A stretch of DNA of 64,000 nucleotides, from positions 22,792,874 through 22,856,873 of the forward strand of contig OX439127.1 in assembly GCA_949318235.1 (NCBI GenBank). Direction: 5' to 3'. This document shows, piece by piece, positions 41,170 to 56,573 of the stretch. The translations under genes were made by a program, and so were the position numbers. The stretch comes from Ecdyonurus torrentis. Its lineage: Eukaryota; Arthropoda; Insecta; Ephemeroptera; Heptageniidae. The notes beneath the pieces are model-generated. The model worked only from the letters and a program-made list of their open reading frames with translations. It was not told the origin of the DNA and did not search any database. Position 1 is the first letter of the stretch. Every line of letters begins with the position of its first letter.

Positions 41170-41345
41170 TTATTGACAATGCAGTTTTTCTGGTAAAGGT
41201 GTGAGTTCACTCTATAGATTAAACGTATAGGCATTTTGCCTTTTTCTCATCACCCGTTGGGTATCTTACTTGTTGTTTTTGTCTTTTTTTTTATGTACGT
41301 ACATTCCTATTTTAAACCCAATAAAGAACTATTATTATTATTATA
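41170..41345 (+). repeat. Non-LTR retrotransposon 3' tail with (ATT)n end
   Basis: The segment contains AGGCATTTTGCCT, a short hairpin, and ends with CCCAATAAAGAACTATTATTATTATTAT. An AATAAA-type signal followed by short ATT repeats is typical of 3' ends of CR1/Jockey/RTE-like non-LTR elements. No coding sequence remains. Confidence 0.5.
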
Positions 41346-41654
41346 TGGTCAATGCATTTAAATACACACAGACACACACATATACACAAACGTGTTATGA
41401 AAAATGTGAAAAGTTAAAACGTTAAAACTATCGAAAAAGGTTTTTAAAGGTAAAAACACTAAAAATTACCTAATTTTTTGTGACGTTGATTTTGACTCTC
41501 AACTGACACTAGGAAATAAACCTAGTAAATCATACCTTACTTAAAGTAATACGAAAAACTTTGGCCAAGGTAGACTTAAGTACACAAGGTTTTTATTATA
41601 TGTTTAACCATTCAAAAAAAACTTGCTACTTGCACTACATTTGCAATGTTATTC

Positions 41655-41790
41655 TGAATTTAAATAAATAAATAATCATCTTTATTAAAAAAAAAAGCAT
41701 AAAAGAAATTACAATTTTTGAAAGGGCGAGGTTTAAACCTGACTAAATGTCTGGCCCACTCTTACACCTAACCCTAACAGAAAAAATCAA
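41655..41790 (-). repeat. Non-LTR retrotransposon 3' tail (minus strand)
   Basis: Read on the minus strand, the segment ends with AATAAAGATGATTATTTATTTATTTA, here given only by its start AATAAAGATGATT and the (TTTA)n that follows. It carries a GC-richer patch with GTGGGCCAGAC before a poly-T/A stretch. The form matches a truncated non-LTR 3' UTR. Confidence 0.5.
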
Positions 41791-41855
41791 TGAATTTTTA
41801 ATTACAAACAAACCCATAGTATGAAAGAATTAATAATATGTAGAAAGAAATATAT

Positions 41856-41911
41856 TTATATGGTAAATTTTAAATGTTAAAATATATTATCACAATCGTG
41901 TGTGCATACTC
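41856..41911. mobile_element. Short inverted-repeat element (120-bp family), right-arm fragment d
   Basis: Only ATGGTAAATTTT and the right arm TTAAAATATATTATCACA followed by ATCGTGTGTGCATAC remain, matching the right arm of copy b. It lies next to a non-LTR tail. Confidence 0.5.
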
Positions 41912-44397
41912 ACGGTATTATAAGTATGCATCACATAACAAATAATTAAGTCATATTTTTACAGAAAAACTATTGACAGTGATAACAATATTACAGTTGG
42001 AAGGAATTCGTTTAAGTAAACATGTAGTTTGAATAAATAACGTATAATGTGAGATTCAGTAACGATGACGCGTACATACAATAAAAAATAAATTAACTTC
42101 GTATAGAATACAAATAATATAAGAGTTTTACGTTTCTTTTCAAAAATAAATGAAAAATCAATATTAAAAAAAAAAAAAAAAAAATCCAATAAAGGCAAGA
42201 GAAGGGAAACTTACAAGATGGCGTATATTGTATTTTTATTTCTTAAAATAGAGATATTATTTACTTTTCTGTACTTTTCTGATCCTAATGTTTAAATGAT
42301 ATAATTGTTTATAGCTATATCCTCTGAACACAATAATAGCTGCATAAGCGTAGAGCGCAATAGTAATACTATTATTTTAATAATATTATATTTTGAGCTG
42401 CAGTTTCTTTTATGTGTTAATAAATACATAGATAAGTTAATATTATGTGAGATTGATGTTGTAAATAGTACAAAATTTTTAATATAATTATATATTGTCA
42501 AGTTGTCGAGGTATAAAATACTTCCGTCAGTCAGCTGTTAATGTATTACAAGTATAATATTATGTAATGTAAATATATGCATATATAAAAAATAATAATT
42601 ATAACTTTTCATTTATATACTGTAGTTAAACAAACTTTAGAAAATAGAATCCACTCATCCGGACCTAACGTTGACCATGGTCAAAAGAATCCAACAGTTT
42701 ATTATTACTAAATACGTCATATATATAAAGATGAGCTGCATAAAATATGCATCACAAAACTTAAATGTGTGTCATATTTTTTAGTTATTTAAACTGGTTT
42801 CATTTTAACGCTAGTTTCACAGTGTAAATACAAATACGAAAGTAACAACATAGTATTATAACATAAAATTGTACTCCTTATATAAAGAGCTATTTCTGCT
42901 TGTTATATTCTACTGAATACATACATATTCAGTGCATTTTTCCCTTATAATAGTTTTCCTACAAGTAAATAAAAAAGAGCTTTATATAAAGATATAAATA
43001 AATTTTGTAAAAATAAGCATGACGTGCAGAGAAAGTGACATACTTTACAAATTAAAATGTATTTCAATAAAAAGTTATCATTATTATATTGTTATTTTTT
43101 TTTACTTCTTACTTCTTTTAAATTGTAAAGCTATAAATAAATCTCATTCTATATATATATATATATATACAGCTTCAAGTATGATGTAAAAAATACATGA
43201 CGTTTTAAAGATTTTGCAGTACATAAAATTTGAGATAAAATTATTTTTAAACATTCCATTAATAAAAATGACATGTTTAAAGTGATTTAGTATTTTTAGG
43301 TTATTTTATTTAAACGTATTTTATTTTATTTATGGTGTTTTATAATTTATATTTTTGTTATTATCACCGTAATTTTCTTTTTCTTCTTCACTTATTTTTG
43401 TTTTCATGGAAATGTTTTATTTACAAACAGTTTTTATAAAAGGATATTATTTTCTCTCAGCGTTATTTTTATAAATATTTCATGAGAGAGGTGTATCAAA
43501 ATCCCTTTGAGATCAATGCGAAGGACGAACGACGACTCTGATCTTAAAACATTATTTGTCCTTGTATTAATGGTTTACGCGTAGTCAAAGGGCTTCAGAG
43601 TTGAGAAAGTCTTGCATAGACCAAACCCCGGAAAGAAGTTCTCCTCTTTTACGCTTATTGTTTCATTCATTATCGTTAAAATTCAATTTTTATTCCCAAA
43701 AGTTATCTAAGTAATGACCTGCATTAGACCTGCATTACTACAAACCTAAAGATTTTTGTTATATATAAATAAGAAAAGAATTGAATATAAAATTTGATTA
43801 ATAAATTTTTCACGATGAAAACTTTCTAATGCAAATCATAAATTATCAATTCAAATGAGAAATGCAACTTTCAGATTTTTCACATCAATATTATACTGTG
43901 TGAATCATGGTAATATATTATTTATTATATATCAATATTATTTCTTTTCAAAATGCAATTTGTTTTGTGATACGATTTTCAATTCCCAGTGGTTTGCTGA
44001 AATAGGATTTTTTTCCATATCTTTTTATAAATTGAAACTCAACTACCACAGAAATGATCTTACAGATGTGTTCATTTCAAATAGAGTGCGTTTGAAGATA
44101 TTTTTTCAATAATATTATTTCATTTCGTATACTTTTTTTATTGCGCAATTTCATTGTTGAGTTCGAACAAAAAAGATCAATCAACTAGAGCACCCGAAAC
44201 TATTGCTATTTTATTTCCATAATAAAGGCATGAACTGATCTCGCCAATCTACCGCAGCAATGTTCAAGGAGGCATTAAATTAAATTTTAAAGAAAGAAAG
44301 AAAGAAAATAGAGAGAGAGAGAAAAAAATGTTTTACATCTTAAAAAAGAATGCCAAAATATTCTTTATTATGTTTCACAAAATCCGTTTTTCCTTAC

Positions 44398-44591
44398 CTG
44401 GTAAACACGAAGAGGACGATGCAATTGCCAACAGCTCCAGCAGTTCCAACCAAGAACAACAGTGCACCCAAAATGTAATGCACTTCCTTGCGAGGTGGTG
44501 GGTAGAGAAGCCAATGGTGATGACATGGCACAGAAGGGTCTAAGCCGTGCTCTGCTCTTGCGGCAGTCTCATTAAATGCGGTTTCATTCAT
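44398..44591 (-). CDS. Opsin-type GPCR, first visible coding exon (N-terminus, TM1)
   Basis: Encodes residues 1-65 of an opsin-like seven-transmembrane receptor, a family that binds retinal and couples light to a G protein at the plasma membrane. The N-terminus has two N-glycosylation sequons (NET at residues 2-4 and 7-9) and then HHHWLLYPPP, resembling the W..(Y/F)PP element before TM1 of invertebrate opsins. TM1 spans about residues 38-63 and ends in VGNCIV, where N56 matches the invariant N1.50. The donor is CAG|GTAAGG and leaves codon 65 split after two bases. I chose the ATG at 44591 because the sequence just before it (TTTCAG at 44595..44600) could be a splice acceptor for an upstream 5' UTR exon. 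An in-frame ATG at 44609 would add MSCFQT. The family call is firm. The subtype (r-opsin-like, perhaps Rh7-like) is inference. Confidence 0.88.
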
Positions 44592-45011
44592 CGTCTGAAA
44601 GCATGACATATTTTTCTGTCAGCCAAACAAACATAAAATATTCTATAGCATACAGTCATGAATTTTAATTTCTATTATTACTTTAGTACATAAATATATT
44701 ATATTTCCATTAATAATTTGTGTATTTAGTTGCTGTAAATATCCAAAAGTATAAAAAAATCAATATATTATACAATATATTAAATCTGATAAACATGATG
44801 TTTATTATTTTTTATTATTCCACTGAAATGATTGTTCATGTTCATTAATTAATCTTTTAAGTATTATTTTATGTTTAAAAGCAACAGGTTTAAAAAAAAT
44901 TATTTACATAACTGTACAGAGATATTAAGTATTATTGAAGTAATTCAATATTTCGCAATAATCAATAACATTTTAAGTTCAATATTTCTTACTCAATTTT
45001 TTTAATTATTT

Positions 45012-45070
<59 letters not shown>

Positions 45071-45646
45071 CACTTAAAGTCGTGTTTGCTGCTATTTTTA
45101 TTTGGACTATAATAATTTTAACTTTTTGTATCGTTTATAATTCGCAATACAATAATAAAAAATAATTGAAAATAATAATCATAAACGACAATTTCATTGG
45201 CACTGGGTAAAAGTTATTTTTTATAGCATAGCCTGTAGACACATTTCACTAATTTATTATAACTATTATTTATACCATTTTTTTATTTTTATTTTTTAAT
45301 TCCATGCAGTAAATGTAAAAGAGAAAACATATCATTTAAAAGTAGTTTGAAAATAACCAACTTTATTATCAATATCTTTCACAAAGGACCTAAATAAAAC
45401 TCTAAGTTAAGCGACATAATTTCATTGTTGCAACAATATACAGCAATTTTTTTTACTCGATTTACATAAAATATTTTTACGTCCATCAAGAAGCAGCATT
45501 TTTTATATATCCCTAACTATGCTCTATATTGCTTAAACAAACGTACACTATGCCTAACTTATACCCTAATCCTACCCCCACTTTCACACCCCTTGTAAAA
45601 ATCTTTAACTTAACATTTCATTATTTCCCAAGAATTTCTCCTTTAA

Positions 45647-45650
<4 letters not shown>

Positions 45651-45712
<62 letters not shown>

Positions 45713-45742
45713 ATATTATATTATATTACATATAATATAATG

Positions 45743-45826
<84 letters not shown>
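45651..45826 (+). repeat. Two (AT)n arrays separated by 34 bp
   Basis: Runs at 45651..45709 and 45744..45826, followed by a short GT run to 45841. A further (AT)n lies at 45016..45066. Confidence 0.95.
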
Positions 45827-45829
<3 letters not shown>

Positions 45830-46441
45830 TGTGTGTGTGTGATTAATGATATAAAGATTTTGATGCTCAATAAAACAGAACTTGAGTTTGTTGAACAGTT
45901 TATCAGAAGTAGAATTGTGATATAATAATAATCAATCTCTCCGGTTGCCTATCTGATGATCATAAAAATAAAACTGGAGCGACTAGACGGAGAGAGCAAG
46001 CGAGAGAGAGAGAGAGAGAGAGAGTTTACTTTTTATAATGTTAACTTTAATACAAAAATTCTACACATTATAAAATCCACTTAAAAGAACCTGGTATTAA
46101 ATATTAACTTATCTAGAGTTTCATTATTTTTAAAAAAGGTATTGTATTATTTATTTTTACACATTAACTCTATGTACAATATACTTTGATGTGTGGGACA
46201 CGAATGTAAATCAGATCAAATAGTATACACGATACACATTTGAATAATTCTTCCACTTTCAATATATCTAATGTTTTCAGATCCAATGCTTTTAAATTTC
46301 CATTACATAGTATATTAATATGTTTATTTATTTATGTATCGTAGAGTATTTCAGCGAAAGGCTTTGGGTTGGTTCTAAATAATCTGTAACTTTGCATCCT
46401 TATTTGAAGATTTTTTTTTTAGATCAAGTGAAACACTAACA

Positions 46442-46476
<35 letters not shown>

Positions 46477-47016
46477 CTGCATGCCATCCTGCAGTGATAT
46501 GCAGAAACAAAATAAAATACAAAAATATGCAGAATTTTATAGCTATGCAGAATTACATCGTTTTATTTATATTATTAAATTTTGATTATTCTTAAAATAA
46601 AAGCTTTGGGTTACGAGAGTGTACTTTATATAATTTAAACATATGCCCTTTTGTTAAATGAACATTATACGTATACTAATTGTTATTTGATATTTATAAT
46701 TTCTTTTTTAATTTACCTAATATAATTATATTTTGTTTAATATGAATACAAAAAAGTTAGCAACATGAGCAAAATGCTTGAAATTTCATTAAAAAATTGG
46801 AAATAAATATTTATGTGACATAATTTTGCAATTATTTTTATGCAAAATAAGAAGCCATAATAGTAAAACAATTATTTATTACGTAATAATATGTATAACG
46901 AAATAATAATCTAGAATAAATTTATTTAAGAATTAATTAAAATGATTAATTATTACCTCCTACGTATAATATCTTACATCATTAGCATTATTTATTTTGT
47001 TAGGAATATTATATAG

Positions 47017-47193
<177 letters not shown>

Positions 47194-47828
47194 ATAATGA
47201 AATATTATGCGCTATTATATTATGTAGACGTATGTAAAAAGTATTATATAATATATTGTAATGTGTGTGTTTGATCGGCCGCATATTTGATGAATTATGT
47301 AACAAGTCTTGTATAACAGATTTGCTTACTACTGACAAACTTGCTTACATGATAAAACATAAATTTATTGGTTATACTAAATTGTGATATTGTAGTTCAC
47401 TCATGTTGAATAACTCTTGTTGAGAGGAAAAAAATAAAAAATAAAATCTTTATATCCTGAGAGGTATGCAACTTGTAGAACACAATCTTATGAAAACCAG
47501 TTATTGAAACGGCAATAAATTTAAAAAACTATTTGTATACACGTGCAATAGAGAATATAAAAGTATGCCAACTACTCACTTATAGAAAACATTTAAATTC
47601 CATACTGGTAATCAGAACTAATTGCATACACATGCACATAAATGTATTTTCAAACCACGTAAATTTAGTATTTTGCTTCATTGGATCAATAACGTGTCAC
47701 ACAATTAAAAGAACAATTAAGTAAAAGTTTCACTTTGTGTTCATCCCGATGCTACCAGCTTAGAGGTACAAAAATCATTATTATTATTTTCACAATAAAT
47801 GTGTGACGTAGCTATTTTTATCATACAA

Positions 47829-47831
<3 letters not shown>

Positions 47832-47921
<90 letters not shown>
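47832..47921 (+). repeat. (GA)n, 90 bp
   Basis: Pure GA dinucleotide run. Confidence 0.95.
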
Positions 47922-47923
<2 letters not shown>

Positions 47924-48592
47924 GTGACATTAGACAAGGGTAAATAAATTGTTAAGCTGTACTTCAAAATTGCAAAATTTTAACAAAGAATTATTTTTGT
48001 GTTATGAAAGCATTCACTGTGAGTTGAAATAAAAAAAAAAACTCTAGGAACAAAATATGCGTGTGTGTTTGTGTGTGTGTATATATATATAAAAGTAAAA
48101 GAAACCGGCCTGCGGGAGAAAAAGTATTTTTTTCCCTCCTACTTTTAGGTCATACATAGTTTTATATGAAAGCAGAACGCATTTTAATGCCAGTATATTG
48201 TATAGTGTATTGTTTTTGCGTGTTATACGTTTTCAGACAAATAATAATACGAAACTGTGAGTTTCATAACGTGCTGTCTCGCATAATAACACTTTTATTT
48301 TATCTGAATCCATGTTATGTTGAGTTGTTGGTAATTTTAATAAAATACTTTCCGATTTATTGTTATAGTTTATTTTTGTATGTTTATAAAAATTTGTTTG
48401 GTTCTAAGGCCATTTATTATTTGGTGTTTTCAATTACGTAATCTTTTGCAATAAAAATATTTTTGTTATTAGTAACATTTATCAAATGTTACATTATTTA
48501 TTATTACTGTTTTGTAATTATAGGCACAATTTATCTAACAATAAAGAGTCAACAGGGTTGCAACACAGTTGTGTCATAGCCTTGTTTAAAAT

Positions 48593-48888
48593 TAGGGCTG
48601 TGGGATCGTTTCAAGACGCTCTGTTTGCAAATATTCACCCTTTCTATATTTGTCCTGAATACAGGAGATTTTTTTTTTTATTTGTTAATGAATTTCAAAC
48701 TGGAATGAAAACTGAAAATTACATATTAGTAATTTGAAAAACAACTATGATTCTTTTATTGCAAACTAATAATTCCTGTAGGAGCGTAGATATTTAATAT
48801 ATAATAAATTTTGTAATTTTGACCACACAATAATCGCAAGTAGTCAGAAAAAAAAAAAAGAAAAAAAAAAAAAGGTTCCACAGCGCTG
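48593..48888. mobile_element. Possible small hAT-like element
   Basis: The left end TAGGGCTGTGGGATCG and the minus-strand reading of the right end CAGCGCTGTGGAACC are similar. CAG.GCTGTGG is a common start of hAT transposons. The first base on the left is T rather than C and no 8-bp duplication is seen. The patch GGTTCCGGTTCTGG just beyond (48915) resembles the alternating sub-terminal motifs of such elements, so the true right boundary is uncertain. Confidence 0.3.
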
Positions 48889-49880
48889 ATTTCCACTCCA
48901 ACAATTATTCTTACGGTTCCGGTTCTGGATTTTCTAACATTTATTTGGTTTTGGTCTAATTTTGGTTTCAAAAATATAGTTTGTATAAATTTGATTTGGT
49001 ATTTACTTAAAAATGAAAAGAAGATTAAATCTGCATCCTATTTAAGGGTCTAAAATTAATGTTAATTTTCATTCTCCGTTCTCTTTCTCCAAGGCATTAT
49101 TAATACGGTATTAAATTAATTGTTTAGTTACTTATTAATGCTTATTTTTGTTTATTGTTATAATGCATGTAAATTTTTGAGTAAAACTTTCAAGACGAAA
49201 CGGATTTTTATGATATATTTTCCTTTAATCTTAAGTGAGCTGCATTTTACCTACAAAAGTTAGATTAGCAAAGTGTAGCAAACAAATCAATAAAGAAGAA
49301 GAAAAAAAAACTACACTTAACCACTTATCGTTCCAGATTTTATGGTTCCATTGTATTAGGCTCCAAGTTTCTGATATTTTCAAAAAGATCTGGAACCGGC
49401 TCCCTGCTAAGAATTTCTATATTAAAATATTAACATTAGATTCTTTTATAAGGTTATATATGAAAATTAATTTTCCTTGTAAGTTTAAATTAAATTATGT
49501 ATACTTTGGAACTAATCCACTACTTTATATAAAAAGTAAACAACTTAAAGATACTTCAACGTATCTGTTATATTATAAATTATCCTTTGATATTTTTTTA
49601 TCTTTATATTAAAATTTTATCGTATAATTTACAGGCTACAACAATAAATAAAGTTAATTCATATTGAAATAGAGAGTGGAAAAAAAAGGAGGAAAAATCA
49701 AACTTTTACCTTTCTAAAAAGGAATAATAGAATTTCATTATTCTCATATTTGAAAAATAACAGCCCTTATTACTTCTCGTAAAGTTTAAAACAAACTTTA
49801 ATATTTAAAGAGTAGAACATTACCTTTATTCATAAAATTAGCATAATTTGTGTATACCGATTATTTGATTTGATTTGATT

Positions 49881-49916
<36 letters not shown>

Positions 49917-50099
49917 TTTTAGCTCGTGAACAAGCTTCCATAAACAGAAAATAAAAGTAACTCAATTACTACAATTGAGCAACAATGAAAATGATAACAT
50001 TATGTATTTTTTTATATGAGTTTCATTAAAAGTGAATTCCACAAATTGATATAGTATGTAATGATTTCATTTGTGTTTTCTTTTCTTACTATACCGTAT

Positions 50100-50240
50100 C
50101 CCTTATCTGGTCACTCATTGGAATGACCCTTTAAAACTTATAGACATAAGTGGAAGGATTAGTCAAGAAGGCTTTTCACCATCATATCGTTTGGCACCGA
50201 CTTATCCAGTAGTAATCAGTAATGGATGATAGGATTAGCA
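50100..50240. repeat. Low-copy repeat shared with 29994..30105, copy 2
   Basis: Shares ATCTGGTCA, ATAGACATA, AAGGATTAGT, TTTGGCACCGACTTAT and AATGGATGATA in order with copy 1. The plus strand has a short open stretch here, but it is not kept in the other copy. Element type unknown. Confidence 0.5.
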
Positions 50241-52170
50241 AGAGAGGGATATGATATAAGTGGGAAAGTTCTAAGACTGGGAGGAAAACGGTTGCAGCAG
50301 GGGGAAAAAAAGTAAAAAGTAAAATGCCTTAGTATTTACCTAAAATGAAGAGGAGAAACCATAGAAAGTCTACGTTCTAGGAAGCCAACGAGAAATTTTC
50401 AAATTTAATAAAATAACTCTGAATAAAAACAGTGCTTGAGTATATTATATTATGTAAATGATGAAGTCAACAGGGCAATATTTATATTTTATGCGCAAGA
50501 TTTTCCAGTCACTACATCTTTACACTGGATTAGATTCACGCACAAAAATGAATTCATAATAACTATATTAGCGCATTTTTAGACACATTTATGTATAACA
50601 ACATAATTTATGCTATACTGTACAATAACTATGTTAAAAGTTAAATAGCATAAATATTAAACACTATGCTGTACATCATAGGTATTTATACTGTTGAAAT
50701 TTGATGTGTTTTTTCTATGACTTAAATGCAGCATAAATTACGTAAATTTTCCTTTACTTTCTGAGTAATATTTTATAATATTCTATATCGTTAATATTAA
50801 AGAATGATTATCAGCATCGCTTATGATTTTGCATAATATAGCGTATTACTATATAAAAGCTATTTATGTAAAGAATATTGCTAGCAATAGTAGCAATAGG
50901 AGTGTTTTTGTAGTGAGTATACTGCATAAATTTGAACTTTTATAATTATCAGCCAATTTAAAAGTGCTATATTGGAAATGTTATTTATAATAATTCTGAA
51001 ATTGAATTTCTGGAAATATACCTAGACTCACATTCTTATTTTTAATTATATTACTTTAAGATTCCGATTTAAATAGTTTTGAACAAATTCTAAATTTTAT
51101 AACAGATATTTCTTATTAATTTCATGCCTTACTGCATATAAATACATATAAAAATAAAAAAAATCTGAGAGTCGCAGGTGTCAACATTAAAATACATCAA
51201 CATATTATATTGATTGGCACAGCAAAATTATGCGTGATAATTAAATAAAGATCAAGTGTTTCAGTGTTATGCTAGGAAATATGCTGCATTTTTTTTTCCA
51301 AATTATTTTCAAATATATAAAAAAATTGGTTGAAATGAAGTTGAAAATTCAACTTCAAAGAAAAAAAATCGCACGTGTTATAAATAGTTGTATTTTGATA
51401 AATGTTTGCATCAGTCATAAAAATATATATGTTGAACAAAATGTTCATAATAAAGTGATTATACTCATAATAATACTCTATACCCATCATAATAATAGTA
51501 ATGATAATAAAAGATCAATACATTCGGAAAAAATTTAAAGTTCTAAGAAATTTAGTCAAATTTTATTTGAAAGCTAAATATCAACCTAACATATAAAAAG
51601 TTTCTCTCTTTGAAGAAATTTATATTATTTAATAAAATATGTTTCATAAAAGTGAACAAGAGTAACAAGCCGTAAAATACTGACTTATCTTGTTATATGT
51701 AAAATTCTTATAAATTTCCTCTATAGATATAATGAATAGCATGAATACGAAATAATGAATGGTGAGTAAAATACGTAATGTATAAAATGACATAAGAAAG
51801 GAGAAAATATACACCTGGAATTAAGATCACATCGTGAGTAAGATGAATATATCTTTTCCTATTGTTATCTTTTTTTTTTTTTTTTTTTTTTTGCTTTGCT
51901 TTGCTGAGAAAGAAAGAGAGAAGGAATCGAGTGACATGTATCTGATTCAAGAGAAGGTTTTCCGTCGTACTAACAGGTACACTGAAGCGGTTGGAATATA
52001 AAAAAAAGTCAGAACAAGCACATATTTTAGTTTTTGTATCTAAAAATAAAAATGCTTACAAATGAAAAAAAATAATAACAATAAATAAATAAGAAAAATA
52101 AAAAAAGATATTTAAATATTGTACTTTAAAAATAAGAATCCTTTGTTAATCAAACAATCAGAATAGTATG

Positions 52171-52173
<3 letters not shown>

Positions 52174-52218
<45 letters not shown>
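52174..52218 (+). repeat. (TC)n, 45 bp
   Basis: Pure TC run. Confidence 0.95.
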
Positions 52219-52224
<6 letters not shown>

Positions 52225-52835
52225 TCGTCTATCTATTCTTTAAAAAGTAGAAAATTTAGTATTTACTTGGCTTATTCTCAGTTTAAATTTATTTATATAT
52301 AATAATAAAGGAAAATTATATTATTTCATAATCATATGACGTCAATATAAAATGAGAAAGCAAACTAGTGCGCAATATTAAATAAAATAAAGTTATAAAT
52401 ATTTTCCAGTATTCTGCTTCCTTATATTAATATTTTATTCAATCTTGGGAATGGATTTTTTTATAGCGCTTCTTGTAAATTGAGTGCATCATAAATTCAT
52501 TCAAGTGTAAATAAATGCACGTAGAATTGTTGTTTGCAGTTATTGAAAATTCATACAATTTTTATTGACATATTTTATTTCTATTCTTGTTTATTTCTAT
52601 TCATACTTTTAATAATGCATTATGATTTTAGAATAAATAAATAAAAATAAAAATAACTACTTGCTCTATTTGCTGAATAAATAAATAATGTGAATTTAAT
52701 TTGAATTTAAATGTTATTTATTTTGCTATGTAAAGCAGTAAAAAAGAAAGAATTTATTTGTAATTTCTGTGTGTTACCTTCACATTTATAGTTTTAAATT
52801 AATAAATAAAATTCAAAATTCCAATGCTACAGCAT

Positions 52836-52869
<34 letters not shown>

Positions 52870-54747
52870 TATACATAATTATATGCCATGTTTACTTTAA
52901 ATTAAAATAAAAAGTATAAAATATTTTTATAGCAAGGCAAGTAATTCATTCATCTAGAACCATATTAATGAGCATGTTCTCCATTTTCTATTTTCAGTTA
53001 TACATGTAGTAGGGACTGAATGTTCATTTCTTGCACCTACTGTATTTCTGCACAACTGAAGGTTTTTTAGTCACCGCAAATATTAAAAAAAAATTATATG
53101 CATGTTATATTGTAATATTATGTAACATATTATATTGTTCGTATAATAACAATAATTACTAGTATACAGTGTGCATACTTTGCACTTGCAGTGGTAAAGC
53201 AACAATGCAATATCAGTATAAATTAAATTTCACTATAAACTATATTCACTATTTTATTATGGTAACCTTTGAATATATTATAATTATACAGTCAGTACAG
53301 TATACTATAATAAAATATATATCTATATGTATATGTATAAACATAACGTATAAATAAAATAGTACATGTTATTCATTAAAATATTCTGTAATAAAGTATA
53401 ATATAGTGTTAACATAATATAAAAATGTGTGTTTGCTTTTTTATGGTAGTAGTTTAAAGATTAACACAAAAGGACACGATGTCATGCACATTTGACATAT
53501 TATCACATATAACAATCTACACTCATTGTTATTATTTTATCCAATAATTCAATAAGAATTGTTCACTTATACCATCAATTGATATAAAAATCAATAATGT
53601 GTTTTTTTCCCACAACTGCTCATATCACTAAAATTAAATAACTTCGCTCTCTCTCTCTCTCTCTCTCTCTAAAATTTTCTTTCTGATCTGATATTTTATG
53701 TTTTATCCAACAATGCTTTAGGATATGGTATGCTATAGTATAAACTCAGTTACAGCTGGAGTTAAAACAGTTATAGTTTAAAAAAGTCAACTTTCATGAT
53801 ATACTTTATTGGAAAAGTGAAGACTTGTTCAAAAGTTAAAAGCAAGTTCATTATAATGGTACATTACTGTTGTAAACCGTTTATATATGCATGAAATATA
53901 ATATATTTTTATAACAATGTAAAGTTGATGATGTATCCTATAAATAGTTTTTACCTCTATCCAAGGTTTATAAAACCTTGCTTCTATCCATGATGCCAAG
54001 TTATATTTTGCACATGTTAAATACGTATTATAATATAGAATATGTATGCATTATTGTGTTATGTACTTTACACGCGTTCGTGTATTGTACAGTTGAAGGA
54101 ACAAAGGAAAAGACGTCGTTATACTGAATAACTCTATGTATATACATTTAGAATTTAGAGGCACGGTGATAGTCTGCTAAAGCTTTTAACTTCCTTAATT
54201 TCCTTAAAAGATTTGTGAACAAAGAAGACACTAAATAGCGAATTTAGTTTGAAAAATTTGTCTATAATAAGAACTAATTCCTAGAACTTATTTTTCTAGT
54301 CACAATTTTTTTGCAAATGATAAAGTATTGTACTACATTTGTATAAAAGTATAGACATCAATAAAAAAAAAACGAATATTGCACCTTCCATAAGTTTTAA
54401 TCTAGCTTCAAGTTTTGCATCAACTTTGTTTAATCCAATAAAACTCTTCTTAATTCCTACAGCTTGATCTTTACAAATAAATTACCTACGTAATCTATAA
54501 AAGGGGTTTAAAAGGACCTTTTTTTATTATTATTATTTTTTATAGTATGATACTACTTGTAATATACTATGATGCACATATTGTCGCTTCATTTTAATCA
54601 TAAAATGATTAAAGATAAAGAAACGGTTAAAACAGAAATGTCAGCCCATGATGAACAAACATCGAAAACCATATAATGATAATTTAATGTATAGTTTGTC
54701 GCTGTACGTACACTTCAAAGGCATACATTATAGGCACATTCACTACT

Positions 54748-54892
<145 letters not shown>

Positions 54893-55519
54893 AGAATATA
54901 AATAATTTAGATTGAAACAAAAAATTACGTTTTATAAAACGTTAACTTATTATAATAACATCGAGCAATATTGCTGTATCGTTCAGCAAAATAAAACATC
55001 CATACTCAGAAATCATTATTTATTATTTATGCCAAAATTATATATAAACATCCTCCTAATGTTATGTATTATAAAAAAAAAATGACAGAAGAAATGTAAA
55101 AAAGATGTTGAGTTAAAATCAGAAAATTTATGTTGCTGTAATTATTTATAACGTAAAACAAGACTATTACTATACAATTTATTTTAATGTATGATTGTGC
55201 TATATTTCAGCTTGTCGTGATGAATCACTTATATTGTTGGAAGAAATATAAACCACTTTTGCATTATCAACTGCTATTAAAATCTTCATTTCGTACTAAT
55301 TATATGAGTTATCTGTATGTAAGAGATATAATCAATAATGATTTTAATTTTATGTTGGTATGTGTACAGTATTTTAATAAAAATTGTTATCTAAAAAGTT
55401 GCTATATTTTTTATGTGAAATTGCTTCGTAAATAAATTCTTAACAGAAAAAAGTTTAATTAGAAAAAAGTAGTATTATAAAAGTACCGTCGCAGTGTCAA
55501 CTTTAAGTCATAGAGTAGA

Positions 55520-55697
<178 letters not shown>

Positions 55698-56573
55698 GAA
55701 GAGATAGAGAGAGAGGCGGATAGAAAAAATTTCAGAGAGAGAAAGACGTCGTACCATACGTAATACGTATTACTATTAACTTTTACTTTTTTACTTTTAT
55801 TTATTTTTACTTTTTGTATTTTGTGTACAGTTTTCTTTCAAAAGCATACGTGATCATATCACTATTTTATTTTTATTTTTCTTCTGACGTTCTTGATTTT
55901 CCAAAACAGTAAAAGAAATTAAAGGGAAAATGTATGATGAGCTGTATTCAGCTAGAAAATCCTATACAATATACCACATAGATACAGGTAATATCTCTAT
56001 ATTTCATCTAAAACTCTGGAAGTAAACGAAATAAAAAATAATTTTTAAAAATATATATATATATTGTAATATTAGTAGCAGAGAAATTTATAAACAAGCA
56101 GCAGTTGGTTAGAATCGATGTGTATATTATAAATAAACACATTTAGTATAGCAAATCTTGTTGCAATTTCCCTCTGTATTATATTTAATACTGGCACTTT
56201 GTGATGATGAAAGCTTGAACTCTGGACCTGTGTATAAAGGAGTAAAAAAAGAATCAAAAATACAGAGGGAGAGAGAGAGAGAGAGAGAGAGAGTGAGAGT
56301 AACAGCAAATAAAATTATGAAACATTTTATCAAGCGATGCTATAATATTTGCTTCAATATGTATACGCACATTTTATTACGTACATAAAATGAAATCGAA
56401 CAAGCCTTTTTTTTATGTTTAAAAGGCTACAAACATATTCAAATACAATTTTGATATAATCTAAAAATATATAACCTTTTCTCTATTTAAAAATGTACAT
56501 AAAAATTATGTATTTTTTTTATCGAAATAAAGCTATATAAAAACATGTGTTGTAGGTTTGCAAAGTCTCATAA

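Noticed and set aside
48166..48737. Two neighbouring open frames of 91 and 83 codons
   Set aside because: Hydrophobic, low-complexity peptides with no recognisable motif; the second overlaps a possible hAT-like repeat.
49235..49612. 125-codon open frame
   Set aside because: Length is within what chance allows in a window this size; no motif or family recognised and no splice context.
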